A stretch of DNA of 64,000 nt, taken from NCBI GenBank assembly GCA_021018815.1, contig JAITYX010000123.1, positions 744,001 to 808,000 of the forward strand, given 5' to 3'. Below, piece after piece: positions 56,699 to 64,000 of the stretch; position 1 is the stretch's first letter, and every line of letters begins with the position of its first letter. Source of the DNA: Talinum fruticosum (taxonomy: Eukaryota > Streptophyta > Magnoliopsida > Caryophyllales > Talinaceae). The notes beneath the pieces are model-generated. The model was not told the origin of the DNA, ran no database searches, and saw only the letters and a list, made by a program, of their open reading frames with translations. Position numbers and translations under genes: made by a program.

Positions 56699-57069
56699 GG
56701 GGTTTTGAATTAAAATAACATTAAGGGTATTAGACTTTTATATACCAAACTACAAAGTTGATCGATTATGCACCCTACTTTGAGGGTGATTTCTTTTTCT
56801 AAAACACCACCTATTTTGGGGGCATCACTTCGATCATTTTATGACGTGTCAAACTAAGAAAAGGGGAACTAATGTGCTACAGATCCAATAAATTAGTTAT
56901 TCTCAACTTGACACATCATCAAACAACTGAATTGTCACCCTCTAAATAGGTTGTAGTAGAAAAGAAAATCACCCCCAAAGTACGGTGCATGATCGATCAA
57001 CTTTGTAGTTTGGTATATAAACGTCCAATACCCCCAAAGTACGGTTTATTTTAATCCAAAAACTTTTTT
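56699..57069. mobile_element. Foldback MITE-like element
   Basis: Two inverted arms of about 165 bp span almost the whole element. The left arm has ttatataccaaactacaaag then ttgatcgattatgcaccc. The right arm read inward has ttatataccaaactacaaag then ttgatcgatcatgcaccg. Outer parts also match: ttgaattaaaataa against ttggattaaaataa. The ends and target duplication were not fixed exactly. It encodes nothing, and the superfamily is uncertain. Confidence 0.75.
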
Positions 57070-57637
57070 TGATTGGCTAACTTCTATATGAAATTGGACC
57101 TTTGATAAAGGAGTTGATTAAAACAAAATTACCTAAAAAACAATAATCCTCTATTTTCTATTTTTCTTAGAATTTATGCTTGAGTCGGTTGCTTCCTAGA
57201 GATCGTCTTCATCCCCTTTGGATCACCACTACGCCCACGACTTGCCGACAAATTACCACAAATTTTGCAAGATTCTTCTTTTGCCTCTCATCGTATTTCT
57301 CTTCATAATTTAAATAACCATCTATTTATTAAGGCAGTTTTGAGAGGAACACATATAGCAATCCGATTTATCGACTCACATATTTGAGAAGCTCGTGTAA
57401 AAGGATTTTAGTTGATGATTTTTACATCTTGACAAAGATGCTTGTTGCTTTGTATCTACTAAACATCAAAGTGTCTTAATAAATGCCACATCTTTGCTTG
57501 CATAACCTCTTCCTCCTTAAGACTTTCCAGGGTTATACCCCTTCCTATGCAAGAACATTAATTAATTTTATTTTTATTATTTTTAATTGATTTATAAAAA
57601 TAAAAATAATAATAAATAATAAATTATAAGAAAATAA
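57070..57637. other. AT-rich spacer, no gene seen
   Basis: I found no coding or repeat structure. It ends with the upstream copy of the LINE target duplication, attataagaaaataa (57623-57637). Confidence 0.4.
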
Positions 57638-57676
57638 ATCCTAAAAAGGCTCCTCCTCCTCTCTCGTTGTGACGCC

Positions 57677-58676
57677 ATGGCCGAGCGAGGAAGGCCGAAG
57701 AAGTCCGGATATCAGCATCCGCCGCCCGGAACTCCCGGCCCGATGAAGGAGATTCTGCGATTTTGGAGGCTACTCATTCACAACTTGTTGAAACAATCCC
57801 AAATCACTGCTCCGATGCTCGCAATCAAAATCCGCAAGGTCGGCTTCGACGAGAGCTTAACCCAAAAGTGGTGAATACAAATGGTAATCCTCCACCCTCT
57901 GTTTGGGATCAATTTGATATTTCTAAATTGAGGAACACAGGTCATAAGCTTTTTATGTGAAAACTAACAAAGACCATCATATTCTCTTCACTAAAATTGA
58001 AATGGAGGATATTGAACTTGAAATTAGGTTTTGGGAGTCTCGCTCTAGCACGCTATGTTCTTGGTGCCTCCCCACCATTTGCTTGTGTTAAATGGATTCA
58101 TAAGGCATATTTGGAAGGACCATATCATTGATAGGGTAGTGATGATGGCAAATTGAGTGATTTTGGTCAAATTTGATTCAAAATTGCAACCAGAGAACTA
58201 GTACTTGCAGCATGGATTCTACCAATTTGATAACAAATCATTTATTATGAAGCCATGTCATAAGGATTTTAAGAAGGGGAAATCACTCAGGTTCTAGTTT
58301 GGGTAAAATTTATGGATTTGGATGTCAAGTATTGGAGCATTACCTCGCTAAGTAAGCCGGCAAGTTTATTGGGGACCCCTATTATGGCTGATAAGAACAC
58401 TCGGGAAAAGAATAAAGCCAGTTATGCTCGAGTACTAATTGAAGTCCCCATTCAAAAGGAAGTTCCTCAACATATTCATTTTGCTAATGAGTATGGGGTG
58501 ATGATAACATAGGACATTGAGTTTGAATGGGAGTCGGTGCTATTTAGCAAATGTCACAAATATGGTCATGTAGCGGAAGAATGCAAGAAAGAAGGGAATT
58601 GGCTATGGAGACCAAAGGAAGTATTGACCACAAATATGGTGGCGATTGGAGACAGGCCAACGAGACAATGTAAATG
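57677..58676 (+). pseudogene. LINE ORF1 with degraded zinc knuckle
   Basis: The first Met gives MAERGRPKKSGYQHPPPG. A second frame carries ELNPKVVNTNGNPPPSVWDQ. The middle (DUF4283-like) region is readable with shifts, for example ARYVLGASPP near 58045. Further on come MDLDVKYWSITSLSKPASLL (58312), ARVLIEVPIQKEVPQHIHFA and NEYGVMIT, then a stop. The knuckle at 58545-58585 reads FSKCHKYGHVAEEC; the first Cys of CX2CX4HX4C is replaced by Phe. ORF1 proteins bind element RNA. Several shifts and stops make it inactive. Confidence 0.75.
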
Positions 58677-58710
58677 AGGACATGAGTGAGGAGGGGGACC
58701 CCCAATCCTC

Positions 58711-61700
58711 ATGGATAAAATAGCTACTTGGAATATATGGGGCCTCAATGGTTCTAACAAACAAAAAGCTCCGAGGGCTTTTTGTTACAAGAATAAAATT
58801 GGTTTATTATGTCTTATGGAAACCAAAGTTCAGTCAAAAAATTTTACAAAGATTGCTGATGGCTTTAGTGAATGGTCGCATTATGTGAACTATCCAAATA
58901 ATGATAGGTGTAGGATCTAGCTAATATGGTAAGCTAGGGAATTCCAATTATAGATTTTGCAGTCAATCGACCACATTGTCCATTGCTTGTGTGAGACACA
59001 CATTCACAAATAGTTGTTTCTACCTAACCGTAGTGTATGGATCAAATGATGAGGGTAGTAGACAAGAGATGTGGGCTGATATTAATTGGTTTGTCACCAT
59101 GGGTCGTTTTAGAGGACTTTAACCATTTACTTGGAGGACAGAATTGGAGGGCTTCCGAGTAAATCTTACGGGCATACAAGACTTCCAACAATGTGTTTAT
59201 ACTGCTGGTCCGAAAGATATGCCATGGAGAGGATGTCAATATTCTTAGACGAATAAATAGGAATGTGGCTCTAGAATTTTCTCTAGAATTGATCGAGTTC
59301 TAGTAAATACAGATTGGACTTATGCTTTCCCTGCTGCAAAGACTATCTTTCTTGCGAAGTTACATCCGACCATTACCCTGGGGTGATTACCTTTTTCAAC
59401 AGGAAAATACTGGGCCCAAACTTTTTAAACATTTTGATATATGGATCACGAGCTCCTAACTATGCTCAAACTGTAAAACAAGTTTGGCAGACCCCTTAAT
59501 GGGTAGAAAATGGCTATCATAGCAAAGAAGCTCAGAATGCTACGTAAACCACTTAGAAGGCTAAACAAGGAGTAATTTGGTGATGTTCATGCTCAAAATG
59601 CTAAAGCAAAAGACAGAGTGAACTAGCTTCAAATAGACATCCAACAATCCCCTCTAGATGAGCAAGCTGTTTAGACAAGAAAAGGACGCCATGGAACAAC
59701 TACAACTTTGGAGAGATAGACTTGAGACTTTTTATATCTAGAAAACCAAGGAAGACTAGTTGAATCTTGGGGATTCAAATGATAAGTTCTTTTATGAAAG
59801 TCTGAAAACCAGGCCCATCATAGCGAGGATATCTTCATTTCAAGCAAGTCGATGGACAGTGGAACCGGGAATACGATCGAGTAACACAACATTTCACCCA
59901 GTTCTTTGAGAATTTTCTTGGATCTCCTGTGACTACTACTGCAGCTATTGATGAAAACATCATCCAAATGGGAAAGTGCCTAACCATTTCTCAGCAATTA
60001 AGTTTACTTAAACCATTTACTAAAGAGGACATCAGGAAAGTTGTATTTTCTATACCTAGCCACAAGACTCCAAGCCCGGATGGGTTCAATAGTGGATTTT
60101 TCAAGGAAAATTGGTACTTAGTGGCAAATGATATCTCCGATGCAATTTGGAACTTTTTTAGAAGGCTTAGATGAATATAGAGTGGAATGCTACCAGAATT
60201 TCTCTAATTCCTAAATCTTCCAGATCCTACTACTGCTTCAAACTATAGATCAATCTCCTGTTGTAATACACTCTATAAGTGTATCTCTAAGCTTCTTTGT
60301 ACAAGACTCACCCAGGTTCTACCTTCCTTTATAGATGAAAATCAATCGGCTTTTATACAGGGGAGATTAATTGCTTACAACATCATGGTTTGTCAAGATT
60401 TGGTGAAGCTTTATCAAAGGAAACAAGTGTCAGCTAGGTGTTTTTGAAAATTGACTTACGCAAAGCTTATGACTCCATTTCATTGGAGTTTGTGGAGGAT
60501 TTGTCTGTGCAAGCTTAAATTCCCCACCAAGTTTATTGCTTGGATTATGGCTCTTATAACTACATGTAGCTTCACGCTCAATATTAATGGTGCTTGATCA
60601 TGGTTTTTTCCAGGGCAAAAAGGGATCGGACATGGTGACCCTGTGTCACCCTTGATATTTGTTATAGTCATGGAGTATCCGACAAGAACACTGGCATTAA
60701 AAGCTCAACTACATTCCTACAAGTTCCACCCCATGTGTAAATCTTTGAAGATCATTAATCTATGTTTTGCAGATGACTTGATGGTATTCGATAAAGGACA
60801 TATAACCTTCAGTCCAGATTATTATGGAAGCATTCTCACACTTTACACAAACTTCAGGTTTGCAAATAAATGCAGGCAAATCCCAAGTGTTTATGGCAGG
60901 TATAAAGGACCAAATTCAGCAAGAGATCCCGAACATAATTGGCTTGACGAAAGGGACATTCCCTGTCGGATATCCGGGCGTTCCATTAACCCCAAAGAGA
61001 TGGTCCCAAGCTGATTACAGCATATTGATTGAAAGGATTGTTTTTAGAATTAAATGCTAGAATTCAAGGCATCTATCGTATGTTGGGAGATTGCAACTTA
61101 TTAATTCTGTCCTATTCTCCTTACACACTTATTGGACTTCTCTGTTTATATTGCCAAAGAGCGTGGTTAAGAAGATAGAAAGTATATATTGTAATTTCTT
61201 ATGGGGTTAAAGCTCGAATACCTAAAAACCCCTCCTGTGGCGTGGGATTTTGTATGTAGACCAAAAACAAATGGAGGACTCGGGTGTGATAAAATGCTCT
61301 GTTTGAAATCAAGTCTGCTGTTACAAAGCACTTATGGTTTTTAGCTGCTTAGAAACAATGTCTGTGGGTAAAATGGATACATGAATTGTACATCAAAGGA
61401 GGGACCATTTAGACAGCTAATACAAGGCAAACATCGGCTTGGTACTGGAACAAAATCATCAAACTCAAGGAGAAATTTGCCTCGGGTTATAATGGTTAAA
61501 CCCGGAAGCAAACCTCAAATAAGGATTACACAATCTCAAGTGGATACTTGTGGTTAATGGGAAATCAAACGAAAGACAGTGAAGCACAAATAACATGGAG
61601 CGAGTTCAACATCCCTAGACACGACCTATGTTTTTGGAGAATGAAAATGGGAAAGCTACTCACGAAGGATAGACTTGTGACTAGACAAATACAAGTAGAG

Positions 61701-61945
61701 AAAACTTGTCAATTATGCTATGATGCAGAGGAAACTCATGCCCACCTATTCTTCCAATGTGCTTGTCGACCGAGTGTTCTACAAACCACAATGGCCTATC
61801 TAAAAATGCAAAGCTGCATCACAACAAGTGGCTATGGTTGAAGATTGGTTCAAAAGACTTAAACACAAAACTCCAAAAATGGTGTTCATGTTATGTATTA
61901 CAACCGCCACATACTCGCATATAGTCTGCTAGAAACAAGAATGTC
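58711..61945 (+). pseudogene. LINE ORF2: endonuclease, RT, zinc-binding tail
   Basis: The start MDKIATWNIWGLNGSNKQKA is the N-terminus of an APE-type endonuclease, with METKV at 58819 holding the catalytic Glu region. The RT starts near 59980 with SLLKPFTKEDIRKVVFSIPS and KTPSPDGFNSGFFKENW. It continues NYRSISCCNTLYKCISKLLC near 60240-60300, then DENQSAFIQGR, GHGDPVSPLIF near 60625-60660, and the catalytic CFADD at 60765-60780. A C-terminal zf-RVT region, FWRMKMGKLLTKDRLVTRQ then CQLCYDAEETHAHLFFQC, lies at 61629-61767. ORF2 nicks the target and copies the RNA into it. Multiple stops and shifts occur, for example after the endonuclease start at 58918, so it is dead. Confidence 0.88.
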
Positions 61946-62536
61946 TTTACCATGGAAAAACAGTGGTCGCAGATATATCATGGAGATGTAGACAACTTAT
62001 CTTCACCAGAATCCAATTTTTATCTAAACATAGTAAGAAGAAAAGAGTTCGAGAGAAGTTAGGCTTTCTTTTGTCTTAAGGCTTGGGATCAAAGGCCCTC
62101 CCTTACAAGATTGTATATAAACCGATTCGAGTTGGTGATAAATGATAAAACTATTTCTTACCCAAAAAAAAAAATTATAAGAACATAAGTAGATAAATTT
62201 TTCTTTAAATAATTAATATAAAAATATTTATATTTATTTTTTATAACTTATTATGATAACTATTGTTATTATTTATATATTTAATTAATTATTTATCTTT
62301 TCTCATTTTTACAGACTTTAAACTTTAAAATCTCAATTTCTTTTGAAAAATAAATATCAATAAGGTAAAGACAATATTATATCTAAATTCACACTATTAC
62401 ACAATATTATTCACAAAATTAAAATAAATTAGTTTTAAAAGTATACACATTCAATATAATAAACATATGATATGTAATTTTATAAACAAAAAAATTGTCC
62501 GTAACTTAATTATATGCATGAACCATCTAAACATTC

Positions 62537-62672
62537 TAAAAGTTTAGTAGAATCAATGTATAATTGATATGCAGGATGCTTATAATATTGCAATGACTAT
62601 CTTACATTATTGCAATGCCACATAAGCATCCTACATGTCAAGCATACATTGATTCTACCAACTTTATATATA
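62537..62672. repeat. Small foldback (MITE or hairpin)
   Basis: The arms are about 60 bp with roughly 15 mismatches or gaps by eye. The left arm has tagtagaatcaatgtat and caggatgcttat. The right arm read inward has ggtagaatcaatgtat and taggatgcttat. The transcript of either strand would fold into a long imperfect hairpin. Its ends sit near TA dinucleotides. No coding region. Confidence 0.75.
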
Positions 62673-62808
62673 TATATATGATTCGAGATTACGCTTTCCA
62701 ATGTTGATACACCTTCGAAACCCTATTTAATAATTTTAAATGGATCATATTTATTCAATGTAAGTGAGTTTTTCAAGAATAAAAATATTTGGCAGCAGTT
62801 ATAAAATA

Positions 62809-63072
62809 CTTCATCCATTTTAAAATATTTGTCGCTTTAAGGTTATGAAATATCAAGAAAACACAAAAGTTATGATAAAATTTGTGTTAAAAGAACTTGT
62901 TACCCTAAATTTTCATTGAAAATGAAAAAAATAAATGAAAAAAAGAGAAAAAAGAAATTAATAAGTACAAATTGATAAACTAGTCATTAATATTTCGATG
63001 AAATCGTAAAGTGATAAATATTGTAAATCGAAAAAATTAGTTAAAGTGACATGTATTTTGAAATGGAGGGAG
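62809..63072. mobile_element. Stowaway-type MITE
   Basis: The left end is CTTCATCCATTTTAAAATAT and the right end read inward is CTCCCTCCATTTCAAAATAC, each flanked by TA (62807-62808 and 63073-63074). The ends are the Stowaway signature of Tc1/mariner MITEs, and 264 bp is a typical size. The TIR homology extends past 30 bp (gtcgctttaa / gtcactttaa). Confidence 0.9.
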
Positions 63073-63074
63073 TA

Positions 63075-64000
63075 ATATTTGTTTTTAAAGTAGGCCAAGT
63101 CTCTGTAATTAACCTTTAATTTTTAAGACTTTATTGAAAGCTCTTATGAAATTATTAGTCCAACATCAACACATGTTTTGATCCACCCTAGATAACTTGG
63201 GGTGTTAGGATAAGGTAGCTAGCTTATTGGGTTAGGGGTCTTTAAATTTGGCCATTGTAACGTCTTTCTATTTTTATTTGATCATGTAATCGCATTTATG
63301 TCAAGTAAACATATCCTTTAACAGTATGTTTCCATATCAATTTGATTCATCATTTTAATGTACAGAGTTATATAAGAAGTTGATCTAATAACTACGGTTC
63401 TTAACCATTGGTGGAGTCGATCTCGCCCTTCAACTAGATTGTTTTATTACACAATAATTTGACACAACTGTCTGGTGGTTTCCTTTTGCATAATGATGGA
63501 GCATAGGGCATGATATGTAGCAAAGATCCTACAAGGAGACTAAACAACAACAATCATAGCAGACAATATGGACGAGCATGTCTAGGTAGACAAAGAGATT
63601 ATTTTCATATGTAATGTAAAGAGTCCCTTAGACGAAAACTAATTAAGCTTGTTTGGAGGTGGGACAATTAGGCCTTTGCAATTGAAAAATAGATTAGGAA
63701 GTATGATTTTGGGACCAAGAACGAGTGTCGACATTTTTCTCAGAATAATCAAAGTAGAAGGATAACTATGCACAACCAAAGCTAAAAAATAGGGAAAAGG
63801 TCTGATACACTATTGTGGCAAAAAGAAAAAGAAAAAGAAAAGAAAAACGAGGGATAGAAAAACTCCAGTGAATCTTAGAAAAATACAGGGAAATAATATC
63901 TCTAAAGACTATAACCCAATACGAGATATTAGGTCTATAAGGAATTCATTTAAAGCCTTGGTCCTTAAGGAATCCATTAAAGCCTTTCTTACCATATTTG
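63075..64000. other. No gene seen
   Basis: AT-rich DNA without a supported coding region. A short purine microsatellite (aaaaag)n lies at 63821-63846. Nothing else was recognised. Confidence 0.4.

Larger units (their letters stand above)
57638..62173 (+). mobile_element. L1-type LINE, near full length
   Basis: The flanks attataagaaaataa (57623-57637) and attataagaacataa (62174-62188) form a target duplication of about 15 bp with one mismatch. The element ends in a poly-A run (62163-62173), as expected from target-primed reverse transcription. It contains ORF1 and ORF2 in order and spans about 4.5 kb, close to full length for plant L1. Both ORFs are broken. Confidence 0.85.

Noticed and set aside
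1..64000. tRNA, rRNA or organellar insertions
   Set aside because: I looked for cloverleaf signatures and rRNA or plastid text and recognised none, apart from primer sites complementary to tRNA ends.

Overview
This window is plant nuclear DNA, most likely from a eudicot. It is built almost entirely of nested and broken transposable elements, and no intact host gene is visible. The evidence for a plant is Ty1/copia elements with tRNA-Met-type primer sites, Ty3/gypsy elements with a tRNA-Asp-like primer site, CACTA ends, MuDR-like transposases, ULP1-type protease genes carried by transposons, an L1-type LINE, Stowaway and hAT MITEs, and intron-bearing fragments of plant genes. Nearly every coding stretch carries stops or frameshifts. 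Family calls were made by reading motifs by eye; no search was run.

Layout. 0.7-6.2 kb: the 3' half of a large copia element on the minus strand (RT, RNase H, an extra 3' ORF, LTR). 6.2-12.3 kb: LTR-like DNA with tandem repeats, a hAT MITE with target duplication, a gypsy gag and LTR on the minus strand, and a copia RT scrap. 12.3-14.7 kb: a CACTA end followed by spliced fragments of an MSI4/FVE-like WD40 gene and of an unrecognised gene. 14.7-21 kb: a CACTA tail split by a copia element, which is itself split by a solo LTR. 21-26.5 kb: a dead MuDR-like transposase gene, GC-rich 51-bp repeats, and a small coiled-coil/membrane exon. 26.5-31.8 kb: the 5' half of the same copia family seen at the left edge, now on the plus strand. 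31.8-35 kb: DNA ending in a MULE end and carrying a captured coiled-coil gene fragment. 36.4-41 kb: copia RNase H scrap, a CACTA end and a solo LTR. 41-49.5 kb: a CACTA element with a transposase_24-type gene (split by a solo LTR) and a ULP1-type protease gene. 49.5-53.7 kb: a second copy of the MuDR-like gene on the minus strand. 53.8-56.6 kb: another solo LTR. 56.7-57.1 kb: a foldback element. 57.6-62.2 kb: a LINE with target duplication and poly-A. 62.5-63.1 kb: a foldback and a Stowaway MITE.

The most interesting structure is the pair of near-identical cassettes at 20593-23686 and 49009-52089. Both hold the last exon of a CACTA-type ULP gene and a MuDR-like transposase gene with its 51-bp repeat tail. 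Their segment order is circularly permuted between the loci, and one breakpoint shows 4-bp microhomology. The two transposase copies share a frameshift and stops, so they were copied after inactivation. Other notable points are the captured host-gene exons, four solo LTRs with target duplications, and purine-biased GC islands inside two of those LTRs.
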